Positions 1-20,122 of a DNA stretch of 64,000 bases are shown in pieces. The notes beneath the pieces were generated by a model. That model worked only from the letters and a program-made list of their open reading frames with translations. It did not search any database and was not told the DNA's origin. Numbering within the stretch: position 1 is the stretch's first letter; each line of letters begins with the position of its first letter. This DNA is from Silurus meridionalis (lineage: Eukaryota > Chordata > Actinopteri > Siluriformes > Siluridae), in the NCBI RefSeq assembly GCF_014805685.1, contig NC_060898.1, positions 10,569,501-10,633,500 of the forward strand, in the 5' to 3' direction. The translations under genes were made by a program, and so were the position numbers.

Positions 1-80
1 TTTGGTCTTGTTCTGCAGACAAAAACATGAATGTGACATGTGGCTTTGCATGGTTAAATAACAGCTGTTATCTATTGTTT

Positions 81-173
<93 letters not shown>

Positions 174-368
174 ATATATATATATATAAAATACAACCTA
201 CTCACCATAGATGCATACTCATAATTTGCTTCGAGGTTGGCCAACCTCTTTTCACGATGTCTAGCTTTTCTTGAAAATTTATTTTTAAAGAATGTACAAT
301 ACCAAATAAATTTATCTTCCTCTGTCAGCCATTATGGGCATAAAAAAGTGTAACTCAGATGTATTAAT
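1..368. repeat. (TCTA)n/(TA)n microsatellite with short unique flanks
   Basis: A perfect TCTA tetranucleotide array runs from about 81 to 172 (roughly 23 units) and passes directly into a (TA)n run ending near 188. The flanks (1-80 and 189-368) are AT-rich with no coding signal. The short open frame across the array encodes only an SIYL repeat and is not a gene. Confidence 0.95.
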
Positions 369-1951
369 GTGTGAGGAAAATAAGTATTTGAACACCCTGC
401 TATTTTGCAAGTTCTCCCACTTAGAAATCATGGAGGGGTCTGAAATTGTCATCGTAGGTGCATGTCCACTGTGAGAGACATAATAATAAATAAAAAAATC
501 CAGAAATCACAATATATGATTTTTTAACTATTTATTTGTATGATACAGCTGCAAATAAGTATTTGAACACCTGAGAAAGTCAATGTTAATATTTGGTACA
601 GTAGCCTTTGTTTGCAATTACAGAGGTCAAACGTTTCCTGTAGTTTTTCACCAGGTTTGCACACACTGCAGGAGGGATTTTGGCCCACTCCTCCACACAG
701 ATCTTCTCTAGATCAGTCAGGTTTCTGGGCTGTCGCTGAGAAACACGGAGTTTGAGCTCCCTCCAAAGATTCTCTGTTGGGTTTAGGTCTGGAGACTGGC
801 TAGGCCATGCCAGAACCTTGATATGCTTCTTACAGAGCCACTCCTTGGTTATCCTGGCTGTGTGCTTTGGGTCATTGTCATTGGGTTGGAAGACCCAGCC
901 TCGACCCATCTTCAATGCTCTAACTGAGTGAAGGAGGTTGTTTCCCAAAATCTTGCAATACATGGCCCCGGTCATCCTCTCCTTAATACAGTGCAGTCGC
1001 CCTGTCCCATGTGCAGAAAAACACCCCCAAAGCATGATGCTACCACCCCATGCTTTACAGTAGGGATGGTGTTCTTGAGATGGTACTCATCATTCTTCTT
1101 CCTCCAAACATGTTTAGTGGAATTATGACCCAAAAGTTCTATTTTGGTCTCATCTGACCATATGACTTTCCCCCATGACTCACTTAGGACTTAAGACGTG
1201 CCTGGACATGTGCTGGTTTAAGCAGGGGAACCTTCCGTGCCATGCATGATTTCAAACCATGACGTCTTAGTGTATTACCAACAGTGACCTTGGAAACGGT
1301 GGTCCCAGCTCTTTTCAGGTCATTGACCAGCTCCTCCCATGTAGTTCTGGGCTGATTTCTCACCTTCCTTAGGATCATTGAGACCCCACGAGGTGAGATC
1401 TTGCATGGAGACCCAGTCCGAGGGAGATGGACAGTCATGTTTAGCTTCTTCCATTTTCTAATGATTGCTCCAACAGTGGACCTTTTTTCACGAAGCTGCT
1501 TGGCAATTTCCCTGTAGCCCTTTCCAGCCTTGTGGAGGTGTACAATTTTGTCTCTAGTGTCTTTGGACAGCTCTTTGGTCTTGGCCATGTTAGTAGTTGG
1601 ATTCTTACTGATTGTGTGGGGTGGACAGGTGTCTTTATGCAGCTAATGACCTCAAACAGGTGCATCTAATTTAGGATAATAAATGTAGTGGAGGTGGACA
1701 TTTTAAAGGCAGACTAACAGGTCTTTGAGGGTCAGAATTCTAGCTGATAGACAGGTGTTTAAATACTTATTTGCAGTTATCATACAAATAAATAGTTTAA
1801 AAATCATATATTGTGATTTCTGGATTTTTTTTTAGATTATGTCTCTCACAGTGGACATGCACCTACGATGATAATTTCAGACTCCTCCATGATTTCTAAG
1901 TGGGAGAACTTGCAAAATAACAGGGTGTTCAAATACTTATTTTCCTCACTG
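369..1951 (-). mobile_element. Tc1-like DNA transposon (element A), full length but inactive
   Basis: About 1.58 kb element with terminal inverted repeats of roughly 200 bp (369-575 and 1748-1951). Each repeat carries the motif AATAAGTATTTGAAC twice, once at the outer and once at the inner edge, the IR/DR arrangement of fish Tc1 elements. The right end reads CCTCACTG followed by TA (1952-1953), as expected for a TA target duplication. The left terminus is slightly eroded (GTGTGAGG instead of CAGTGAGG). Between the repeats lies a decayed transposase on the minus strand. Confidence 0.9.
586..1588 (-). pseudogene. Tc1 transposase pseudogene (element A)
   Basis: Read on the minus strand, the start is [16 protein letters not shown], the classic Tc1 opening. 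It is followed by a paired-like helix-turn-helix ending VGAIIRKWK and a second DNA-binding segment. The DDE domain follows: first Asp in WSDETK (near 1150-1165), second Asp in [11 protein letters not shown], Glu in [11 protein letters not shown], and the C-terminus GYCTKY. The span of about 1,003 nt matches the usual 335-340 codons. The N-terminal frame ends near 1184 after ARLKS; sequence encoding ESWGKVIWSDE resumes immediately in another frame, so a small deletion and frameshift just before the first catalytic Asp break the gene. No functional protein is expected. Confidence 0.9.
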
Positions 1952-1962
1952 TATATATAGTA

Positions 1963-2501
1963 CAGACTTAAAGTTTGGACACACCTTCTCATTCAAAGAG
2001 TTTTCTTTACTTTCATGACTATTAAAATTGTAGATTCACACTGAAGGCATCAAAACTATGAATTAACACATGTAGAATTATATATGGAATTATATACATA
2101 ACAAAAAAGTGTGAAACAACTAAAAAATGTCATTCTAGGTTCTTCAAAGTAGCCACCTTTTGCTTTGTTTACTGCTTTGCACACTCTTGGCATTCTCTTG
2201 ATGAGCTTCAAGAGGTAGTCACCTGAAATGGTCTTCCAACAGTCTTGAAGGAGTTCCCCGAGAGATGCTTGGCACTTGTTGGCCCTTTTGCCTTCACTCT
2301 GCGGTCTAGCTCACCCCTAAACCATCTCGATTGGGTTCAGGTCCGGTGACTGTGGAGGCCAGGTCATCTGGCGCAGCACCCCATCACTCTCCTTCTTGGT
2401 CAAATATCCCTTGATGCCTTCAGTGTGACTCTACAATTTTCATAGTCATAAAAATAAAGAAAACTCTTTGAATGAGAAGGTGTGTCCAAACTTTTGGTCT
2501 G
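1963..2501 (-). mobile_element. Non-autonomous Tc1-like element, copy 1 (539 bp)
   Basis: Bounded by CAGACTTAAAGTTTGGACAC on the left and a matching inverted end AAACTTTTGGTCTG on the right, each next to TA (1961-1962 and 2502-2503). The left arm is about 190 bp. The interior keeps only the C-terminal part of a Tc1 transposase on the minus strand (a WPPQSPDLNPIEMVWG-like motif, with stops). The same deletion junction, just after GGCATCAAGGG, is found in the inverted copy at 46009-46562, so this is a mobilised short derivative and not random decay. Confidence 0.88.
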
Positions 2502-2503
2502 TA

Positions 2504-2577
<74 letters not shown>
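2502..2577. repeat. (TA)n microsatellite
   Basis: Uninterrupted TA array that begins at the TA target dinucleotide of the adjoining 539 bp Tc1 derivative. Confidence 0.97.
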
Positions 2578-2579
<2 letters not shown>

Positions 2580-5500
2580 ATCTTATATAAATTCTGGCAG
2601 CAGTCCATTATCCATGGGCACACAGTAACTCTATGTTATATCTGATCCTGTTTGGAGCAAAGAAAAAAAAATGGGCTGCTCTGTATGAAAAAGAGTCAAT
2701 ATATAAAAGAACATGTAACACCTCTTGAAGTAAGGTTATGTAAATCACTCTCCCAGAATGCTCTTTGCCCTGTGCACTCTCCCACACACACATATTCAAA
2801 TGTGTTCTTCTCTATTCCTTGATGTTTAAAGGGTAAGTTCTAGTTTAAAGATTCGTCTTAGGCAACCAAAATTAAATCAGCATGCAGTGCTTTGCAGTAA
2901 TTTGTTCAACCAACATGCTGTGGTCTATCACTGTATCAAACTCACTGTACTTTTTTTCTGCTTACAGCAAAGGCATTGGGCAAGATTTACATGAACATTT
3001 GAGTTTGTAATATAGGTGAAAAACTTTAATGTTTTTTGATAAATGTGAATATGATTTTTTTTATTATTTAAATAGATTTCCTATTAAAATTTTTGTAGCA
3101 GTGGCTAACCAAAAAAAATCTTATTTTCCTCACTACACTGTATGAGTTGAGTTCTTGTCAAAGGCAGGTAGTGTTAACATTAAAAAACATTAACTGCTTA
3201 GAGAGCCACTTGATATTAACCAGCCTGACTACACTCCTAGTCGGATTGAAACATTAAGGGCTTCCGTCTGTTTTAATGAAGCAGGCCTGCCAGAGACACA
3301 GAAAACGTTTCTCCTGCCGTTCCTCTGAACAACCTTCACGTAGACTGAAAAGAATCAGGACATGCACAGAATGAAAAAAGTTTTCCCCGCTGTCTATACT
3401 AATTAGTGTCTCATTTAACGACCCCAGAATCAAACACTTTCCTCAGGAGGTGGGTAAAGAGACGAGAAACCAAGCTGACAAATAAACAAGGAGAGTGTTG
3501 GAGGGGAAACAGTGCAAGCAGAGGAGACACAAAGACATCAGAATACATATCAGTCTAAAAATAAACTCTTGCTCTTTGTTTTCATACGACAGGGCGAAGT
3601 GTAGCTAATTAGAGTGGAGACATTAGTTGGGGCGACAGGTACAGGTATGGAGTCGTGGCTCCTCTACTCTTCCTGACAGTGTACGCTAAGAGCGGAGGAG
3701 TGTAAGCAGGGCTAATGGCTGTCAGCTCCTGACAGCTGTAAAATGGCCTTGTAGTTCTCCGTGCTGAAGCTGTCACAGAGACACGCGTTAGCATGGTGTT
3801 AGCACGCAGATTGTCACTGTGGCAAGGCATATCATTATTAACAAACACTAAAGAGCTTATGTTAGTGCCCTTCAGTGTGGGAAGTGTACTTCAACCCCCC
3901 TGAAACATACAGGTTTGTCAGAGGTAACAAGCCATGGACTGCCACAGCAGTAGGTCTGGCGTGCCAGTCATTGTTGTTTAACACTGTGTTGACACCGATT
4001 AGCACTCGACCCCAGTGTGAACATAAAACAACTGGTGGAGATGTTACTTTACTGTTTTCTTGTTCTGTGTCTGTAACTGCCATCCATTTGTGGGGCATCC
4101 TTCTGCCTGTAGTGTACAGCTATTTGTTGTTGTCTTGTTGTGTGTTTTTTGTAGTAGCTTGAGGCAATGTACTGTACATAAGAATGGGTAGGTGAGCTTT
4201 TAGTGCAGTATACATATGCCTGATATGTGTACTACATATCAGAGTTTAATGGACATCAAAAATATGAGATGGAATCTGTCATTATTTTTTCCCATTAATT
4301 ATATTGTGCTTTCCGTTGCAACAAAGTACCAGTTTCTTTTTTTTACTAGTTTCTGTTTTGGTACTTTGTCAACCCTTGGGTTTTGATTGTTTTGTAGTTA
4401 ATTTTGTGTGTGCCTATTTCTTGTTTGCTCTAAATTATTTTGCATGTGTGTTTGTGTGTGTGTGTGTGTGTTTTGGGCTTTGTGGTACCAGTGTAAACTG
4501 TGTTTTCCTTTGTTTAACATTCTGAATGTGGTGTTATGCATTTGTTGTCAGCTTATATCAGTTTTCCTATTATGTATTCCTGTTTCCTAATACCATGTTC
4601 ATAGTAGAGTTCCTGGTTTCCACCATCACATGTTGTTTGGTTTCTGATAATGGGTTAGACCAAAAGAATTTCAGACTAACCATACGCACTAACTCAATCT
4701 TTAATTAGGTTTATTAGTAGTCTGTGAAGATGATTAAATTTATTTCAGAAAGTCCGGATGCTTCAAATGCTATGTATTACAACATTGGACATTTAGTCTC
4801 TGTAGATGCTGTGCAATATCACTTCACACTTGCTTTCTTGAGGCCTGCAGGCAGAACTCAAAGCACTTTTGTAGCACAGACATGACTGTGTTACCACAAG
4901 GAAGGGAGAAAAAACATCAAGGAACAAAACGGCTGAACCCCACTAAGAGAAGTTCAGTTTCACACAATGTCGGTTCATAGAATGGCCATCCAACACTTGT
5001 TATTGTTTTTCCAAGTCTATTTTGATTATCTGTTTAAAAGTGTTAAATCCTATGTAGACTGAAAGGGGTGAAGTTCAGGTTATCCACCTCCAGGATTGCA
5101 GCATTATGCCCTGGCTGGCCATGCAAGGCAATTGCTTCACTTTAATTGTACATAATTGCACCACAATTAACAACACTTGGCATTTTGCATGACTTTCAAA
5201 TTATGTTAACTGTAGTGGACCTGATGCGTCCCCTCAATTTGGTAACCTTTCAGAACCTCCCCAATGATTGAATGTTGGTGTTATTACTGTGAAGACACTG
5301 TTTATATCTGTGATCAAAGATCAGACACCTGTCTATGATTTCCCTAGATTGGAGATGAGCTTAGCTCTGGGACTCTGAACACTTTAATAATGTTTGGAAT
5401 TCACAGAGGAAAATATTTGGACAGGCTAATGTTCCACATGCAACTCAACTTCAGTCATCTGATGGTTAGAGAGACTGGAACACATGTAAACGTTTATTTT

Positions 5501-6887
5501 TTATTTCATTTCTCTAAAAGTCCATTGATGGTAGCATCTACAAAATTTTTGGTCTTGACCCTAGCAACAGGCTATGTTTAAACATTAAGTTGAAATTAAT
5601 TTTCTCTATATATTTTTTGTTGTTGTTGTGCAAATGTTTCAATATCAAATCAGAAAATAAAAAATGTAATTATAACACATTAAACTATGTAATTCTTTAT
5701 ATATTTTTTTAACTTTATGTTTTGAATAGCAAAATAAATATTGTGTAGGGAAAGAAAAAAAGGTCATTTTGGCAGGTTTTTTATGAAGCAATGTAGTAAT
5801 ACATTTTGTTAGAATTTTCTTTTACTCTCTTGTTTTTTCATTAATTCACATCTGGAAGCCATTTTTAACAATGACTTCTAAGATTGTCAATAGTAACTTA
5901 TTTATTAGACCATTGTTTCTCAGGTAATAACACTTCCACTCTTCACACTTGTATGCTCAAACAGTGGAAGGCATTGGGATTTTTCCTACTGTAAGAGCTG
6001 AGAAACACCTAAACTAGGCATAAAACTTGTGTCCGAGCCATAGCAAAAAAAGAGTCATTGATCCAGGAGGCCTCATTTGGGTCATAAAGTGGTGAACTTG
6101 TGTTTTCACAGGAAGCATTTGGCGGGACGTTATAAAACCATGCTCCTTAGGCCTGTCACCACACCATAATTCAGACCTTTCCTTCTGACAAAAGCGGGCT
6201 GTTGTCCCGTCCAAACCTGCTCCTGGCTAAAATTACCTCTATAGCTCATTATCGCCCTAGATACAGAAAGCGAGCAAGAGTGAGTGGGAAGCATGTGAGG
6301 ATGAAGGACTGTTAGTTCAGCAGAATAGTTTTCTGGCAACTCTATGTCCATTACTTATATGCCTTCATAAGGCTCTTGGAAAAGTGCAGGAAAGTTAATA
6401 AGCTCACCGTAATTCTGAGGCTCATCGGATGATGAAACTATGCAGTGAGTAGCTCTCAGGCTTGTGGGCCTGATTGAAAAGTGAATTCACGTTATGTTGA
6501 GAAGCAAAATCATTAAGGTCTGATGATCTAAATACTTTTTTATTTTATTAATAAGTTGTATGTAATTAATGTGATTCATTTAAAATAAAAATTATTTGGC
6601 ATATGAATATTGTTTGCTGCCCAGATGCCATTGTTTTATATAATAACAAAATTTGCATTTATATAAGCAAAACAATTCATGCCATCTAAAATAAGACAGA
6701 TCAGCTTGTCACATTTTAATTAGTTGTCAAAGCTTTACTTTACTACAAGGTCGGAACATTCTAGATCAGAGTCTCCACAAACTCCTGCTGATCCTGTGGA
6801 TTATCACTGTGGTGGTATGCTGCAGTGGGCAAATCTATCTGACATGGCCTTGTCTGCCCTGAACAGCTGGCTCTAATAAGCCATTGT

Positions 6888-6888
<1 letters not shown>
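2578..6888. other. Unique AT-rich intergenic sequence
   Basis: No recognisable gene. A short (GT)n run lies near 4450-4471. The block around 3170-3500 and 3850-4100 has more balanced base composition than its surroundings and short open frames on both strands, none resembling a known protein. These could be conserved non-coding sequence, but nothing here proves it. Confidence 0.5.

Positions 6889-6954
<66 letters not shown>
6889..6954. repeat. (GT)n microsatellite
   Basis: About 33 perfect GT units. Confidence 0.97.
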
Positions 6955-6956
<2 letters not shown>

Positions 6957-7501
6957 ACTCAGGCTGGGTCCACAGGGTTGTTTGTAACGAGTGTCCATCA
7001 TCACTCGCTCTAAGCTTGTCAGTAGCAACAGGGTACATGTGGCATGAATCTGTCCCAGCATAGCTCATTCACTCCTCCCCTTAGGGCCCCACACCATACC
7101 CCCTTTCCTAGCCATGGTTCTTAATCGAGAGCTTTAATGTTGGTGGGCAAAGGGATGGGCATGACAGGTGATAATGGTGGGCAGAGGCTGCTAATTACAC
7201 AGATAACAGGTGAGAGAAATGCTGTGGCTCTGAGATTTTTAGTATATCTGGCAACTGCTACAACAACTGAGGGATGAGTGTTGTCTAGGATTTAGTTTGT
7301 CTATATAAAACTCTTCAACCTATCAACATCAAACCCCAAGAAGTCAGTGATTAATTATAGCTGATAGCTCAATGCAGGAAGTCAGTGAAGTTTTGGAGTT
7401 CAAAACAGACTTCTAAGGAACACTTCCAGAAGGCTACACAAACTAATACACTATCTTACCAGAAAATAGAATGTGGTTAAAATTCTCATATATGTTTGTA
7501 A

Positions 7502-12083
<4,582 letters not shown>

Positions 12084-12133
12084 TTCTTCTTCTTCTTCTT
12101 CTTCTTCTTCTTCTTCTTCGTCTTCTTCTTCTA
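12084..12133. repeat. (CTT)n microsatellite
   Basis: TTC/CTT trinucleotide array with one CGT interruption near 12119. Confidence 0.95.
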
Positions 12134-15100
12134 ATAATAAATAATAAGACAAATAATAATAATGGAGTATTGAAGTATTAATCCTAATCATTATCACAAT
12201 AACAACAGCAATGATGATTATAGTAATAAAAGAAGAATTTGGTCATGTTGTTTTCTCCTCTTGTCTGCCACCTTTTATATTAGCATATCTAACAAAAAAC
12301 CTAAACAAATGAAAATTTAGTTTTAAATTAGGCCATGTCTTTTAACCATAAATACTAAAATGTGTTTTGTTAAAATAGAAATAACATCTGTTCAGCCCTC
12401 TTGGGAGACTGTGTATTCGGAAAGAAATACACTGAAATGTCATTTGGAAAATCTCCAAAATTGAATGCATAAATATGGATCAAACAGCCTCAAAAGGGCA
12501 GTGTTTTGTCAATAATAGACACATTATCCTCTGCACAATGATGCCTATTTAAATTATTTTAATGCCTTATTCATATTACTTCTAATCAGACAAACTGGAT
12601 ATGGACGAAGCAAAAAAAAAAACTACATTTAGAACAGCATACGTGTTACCATTCTATCTGAAATGCTTTTCTTCCCACAAAAAATTTAAAAGTCAAAGCT
12701 GTATAAGTATTGATTCATTCTAGTTGGCTCACACAGGATGAGAAGAAATGAGCTAGTTTACTGATAAATGCAACACTTGCTAGAAAGTGGTTCTTTTTAG
12801 CTTAGCAGAACTATACTGCCCTCTTTTGGTCCTGACAGATCCCATGGATAATAGGTCAGGGCCATAGGGTGTCATATTCTACACTTACACGTTCATAGAT
12901 TTATATTAGAAACAAATTATGGAACATTCTAAATTGTTAAGCATGACAATGGATGATAGAGGATAATTTAATATAATATAATGCCTATAGGAAATGATTA
13001 CTTTGGGCTTTTTTTTTTTTTTTTGCTTTTTTACTGATCATTTAAGTAGTCCTACATATTAATGCTACAATTGACTCATCAGTCTTTAAACTCTGTGTGA
13101 CAGTAAAATCCAGATAGCACCTCTTTCTATCCAAACACAGAAGCTATGGGATTGAAACAGGGCTGTGAGAATACAGTATTATATGAGTGTATGCTATGAT
13201 TGATAAAAAACATAAAATTGTTAACATTTTATGTTAAAAATTTATGTTAACATTAAGTTACAATCATATGCATAACAGCATCACATAAACATCTACACCC
13301 AAGAATGGCACAATACTTAAATTACTAAATTGTGAAAAAGTTTTTTATTAAGATCAGCCTTTTTAAAGAAACAATATATTAGATAAAATGTATAATGTTC
13401 TACATAATTTTGAAAAAGCAGAAAAGGCCAAGAATCATCTTCTTAACAAGTTGATTTCCTGTCACAGTTTTGTTTACATGTTCATTTATTCTGCATATAC
13501 ATTATGTCGTGTAATGTTGTTATCTTGCTGTTAGCAGATAAATCTTTACTAGTATAAAAATAATACCATTGGCTTGTATGGTTATTGCACTGAGAATTCT
13601 TTCTTCATTAAAATGCTGACCTTTTCTTACCTAGTCTACACTGACTGTTCTTCTTTTTGCCAGAAATCAGATCATTGGCATTCAGTGCAAGCTTCACGAG
13701 CCATGTTACAAATGCAAATTTTTTTTTATGCTTTGTTGCTAGTGAGATGATCTTTTGACCCCTGTAATGCTTTGCTCTGACTTTAGAAACAAATTGTGGC
13801 ACAGCCTTTTGCACCTGTACCCAGATGTCCCACCAGCTGCCAAGTTACAGAGCTGGAGAAACTAAATGGCCACCAGCTAATCCGTTTTTGCACGTCTAGA
13901 AAGAGCAGATACAATCAAATCTCCAAGTTTAGAATAAAATGCAATTGGAAAGCATTTCCCAACAACAGCTGGGAAGGTTAATGCTTTATGATGTTAATAA
14001 GATTAAGGCTTTAATGCCATAATGTTTCTACAACATTATAAATATTACCACTTATTTCTGTTAGAACAGTACTGTTAGAAGTGTTTTTTAGACAGCTTTG
14101 TGGACTCTGTACGATGTCATCACTGCACATGCAATAAAGTTGTTTGCATTTGAATGTTTTTCATATTATTAGCCAATTTCCCAAAGTTTAACTTCTTTCC
14201 CCTATGAAAGCTCTGAAAAAGCAATTCTTTTTTTTTCTTTTTATGAGATATATAACAAAACATCAAGTTGTCTGTCAGCAACAGCAACATGATATAAGTT
14301 TTTTTAACACATCGAGATGTAAATATCAGGAAATGGAAGCCCAAATTCTGCTTCATAGTCATTATTTTATATTTTCAGTATATACATAAGAATCTGCTTT
14401 GCTGTTCCCATACTTTCTAAGGCGATACACGATATGCAAAAATTCTGAATAGTATGGGGAAAAAAATCGTAATTAAAATATTAGCTAGCCATATTCATAT
14501 TATAGTTTAATACTCGCTATATCATTTATTTATTTTTAAATCTGGTACGATTTCTTTTGTAATTTATTATTCTCCGTATTACTGATTTTTTTTTTTTTTA
14601 TATCTTTTTGTTACAAAAATTCCAAGCCAAGCCACATTTAAAATTAATATAAAATGATTAATGTCTATGCATATGTTACTTTGTCTTTATGGAAATTAAA
14701 AGCTATAGATGTGTTAGAATAGAATCTCTGGACACTGATGTGGCATTATAAACTACAAGGACAATGATAATTTATTGGAAATGCAACATAGAGATAGCTT
14801 TGTACAAATGCAAATACATTGTAAACTTTTCCATCCATAGTGTATTTACATTGGTCCTACAATTGATATTGGGGGTTGTGTAATGAATTTGGAGTAAAAT
14901 TAGTCATACTATAAATTTAACCCCTTTTCTATAAATACTAATAGTGCTCATTATAGAACAGTTGGCACTCTACACATTAACGTTCAGCTCTTTGCACCAT
15001 CTGGTTTCAATTGGAAACCAGAAGCGTCTAAATACAGGGTTTTGTAACCAGTGCTGATTGAGGGTGCAACTGGTGACAAAATGAAAGTTTTCTGCAGGAA

Positions 15101-15786
15101 GTGTGGCCACTCCTGAAAAAGGGAAGTGAAACAGGTCAGATAGAGTAGAATGGGATAACTGTACACACTCTGTCATCTCTGTTTATAACCTAATTTTAAA
15201 CTAATTTGAGTAGACATGGCAGGCATTAATAATAATACAGGTCTGAGGCACTATGTGTTATTTTATGATGATGAATTGCTCAATATCCATTTCAGAAAAG
15301 AGCAATATTACTGTATGGGTGACATACTACTTCATGGGTAACACTGTAGCTCTGAATTGTTCTCAGGTTTCACATTTTATCACCATGTCCATGTGAGTTT
15401 TTCCTGTGTGGATGTGTGTGTGTTCATGGTGCCCTGCGATGGACTAGCATTTCCATTTAGGGTGAGTTTCTACCTCACTTTAAGTAATACCAGAAAAGGC
15501 TTTACATCCACTGCAACTCTGGCTAGGATAAAGTGTGATTTAAGGAATTGTGGCTGGGACACAACTTACTTTAGTCCTTAGATCTGTATTCTGTTATGTA
15601 GCTATATGTTGTTTTATGTAGCACCAAGGTTCTGGAGGAACTTTGTGTCATTTCACCATGTACTGCTTCAGCTATATATAGTTGAAATGACAATAAAAGC
15701 CTCTTGACTTGATTGTAAATAACTAATGTAGAGAAAGTCAGTTTAAGAGCTGTTTTTATGTTGTTTTGTTTTGTTTTTATCTTTAG
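12134..15786. other. Unique AT-rich intergenic sequence
   Basis: No coding region or repeat family recognised, apart from homopolymer runs (T-runs near 13010 and 14588). Small open frames here are short and compositionally ordinary. Confidence 0.5.
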
Positions 15787-15994
15787 GCCAGAACTAAAAC
15801 ACAAGAGCACATTGACTCCACTGAAGAAAGCCCACAGCCATACCTGCTTACCATGGGTACAAAGAAGAACAGCATTTATTTATTTTACATCATTCCCAAC
15901 AAGAAAACCATACCATGCAAGTCAGTGAGTGGTTGTGCCTTTGATGAACGTTTTAGGGCTCACTTTGTGTTTGGTGCATCTTACAGCACAACAT
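15787..15994 (+). pseudogene. Exon-like relic resembling a fish multicopy gene family
   Basis: A pyrimidine-rich tract ending TTTTTATCTTTAG precedes 208 nt open in one frame. This closes on a strong donor, GTAAGT, at 15995. The frame includes PQPYLLTMGTKKNSIYLF and, further on, KKTIPCKSVSGCAFDERF then AHFVFGASYS. From memory this resembles the C-terminal region (PYLL...GAFDELFKAHFVFGTSY) of a large group of uncharacterised teleost proteins often annotated as SAMD3-like, but I cannot run a search. No partner exon is visible nearby, so it may be a relic, a retro-copy fragment, or an isolated exon of a gene whose other exons lie in sequence I could not interpret. Confidence 0.4.
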
Positions 15995-19138
<3,144 letters not shown>

Positions 19139-19952
19139 TCGACAACCCTATTAAGTCGACGTTTTTGAAGTGGAACCGCCAAATTCTCACTTTGTCTAAG
19201 CATTTTTTAATGCCTTACAGATCAAGCCTTTCAAGCCTTACAGATGCTACAGGTGTTGTATTGTATACTGGTGAATAGTAGAATAGTAGAATACTCTGCT
19301 GTTAGTTAGTGCACATATGCCTTTTGTTGTTAAATGTTATGCGATGAACGGGAGGCGAAAGCCGGGCTTGGTAGGAGCGCGGCGCTTGGTAGGAGCGTGG
19401 CGTGGTGCTTGGTAGGAGCGCAGCGCAGAACGTGGGATGAGCAGCAAAAGCATAGAATTAACAACAGCAGGATCGGGGGAAGAAAATCGCAGCCGTTGAG
19501 AGAGTGCCGGTGGGAAGACACGTACCGGGATACACATGAGCGATAACAACGACCGCCGTGAACCAACATATACCAACAATAACGGACGGTGAGAGTGTGG
19601 AAGTTTAAATAGGAGCTGGTGATGAGTGCTAAACGAGCACCATATGTGCGCGATTGAAGCCGGGAGCTTCAGAGAAAGGCGTGGCAAGTGGATTCCTGAC
19701 AGTTAACAAACATGTACTGTATGTATTTTTTTAGCATGCCTTCATCAAACAAATCGCTGCAACGCTGTTGTGTAAAAAATCCCCTTCAAAAACACGTGCA
19801 TGCACATTCTCATTTATTAACGCACATCATGTACATAAAGAAATTTCAAACACGTTAATATAGTGCTGCCATTTTGATTTTTGTTTATCTCGATCATTGG
19901 TTATCTCGATGCTTTTTGGCAACCCCCTAGGACATCGACATAACCGGGTTCC

Positions 19953-19956
<4 letters not shown>
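19139..19956. mobile_element. Tigger/pogo-like remnant enclosing a GC-rich block (tentative)
   Basis: Read on the minus strand, the right boundary is CAGTGGAACCCGGTTATGTC followed by ATCGAGATAACC words. These look like the ends of Tigger-type (pogo-like mariner) elements. The left flank at 19139-19200 has related TCGAC/GTGGAACC words but no clean inverted end. Between them lies a compositionally foreign GC-rich segment (19335-19700). The element call rests on terminal words only. Confidence 0.4.
19335..19700. repeat. GC-rich CpG block with three diverged copies of an 18-23 bp unit
   Basis: GCTTGGTAGGAGCG recurs at 19366, 19384 and 19407. The block is rich in CpG, unlike its AT-rich surroundings, and contains a TTTAAATA box near 19600. 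It could be the promoter/leader of an LTR retrotransposon or an inserted GC-rich fragment. No protein is recognisable in any frame. Confidence 0.5.
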
Positions 19957-20009
<53 letters not shown>

Positions 20010-20080
20010 CTGTGTGTGTGTGTGTGTGTGTGGGTGTGTCACAAGATAGATGAATAGATTGATGGATGTATAGATAGATT

Positions 20081-20121
<41 letters not shown>
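19952..20121. repeat. Microsatellite cluster (GT)n(TA)n(GT)n and (GACA)n
   Basis: (GT)n 19952-19988, (TA)n to about 20010, (GT)n to about 20036, then a (GACA)n array at about 20078-20121. Confidence 0.93.

Positions 20122-20122
<1 letters not shown>

Noticed and set aside
81..172. Regular TCTA and GATA arrays as possible CRISPR-like repeats
   Set aside because: There are no spacers; these are simple tetranucleotide microsatellites in a vertebrate genome.
3875..4162. Overlapping open frames on both strands as a small secreted protein gene
   Set aside because: No known motif and no splice or start context; a hydrophobic stretch alone is weak evidence.
19337..19687. 116-codon minus-strand open frame
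   Set aside because: It is a shadow of the GC-rich block, where stop codons are rare by composition.
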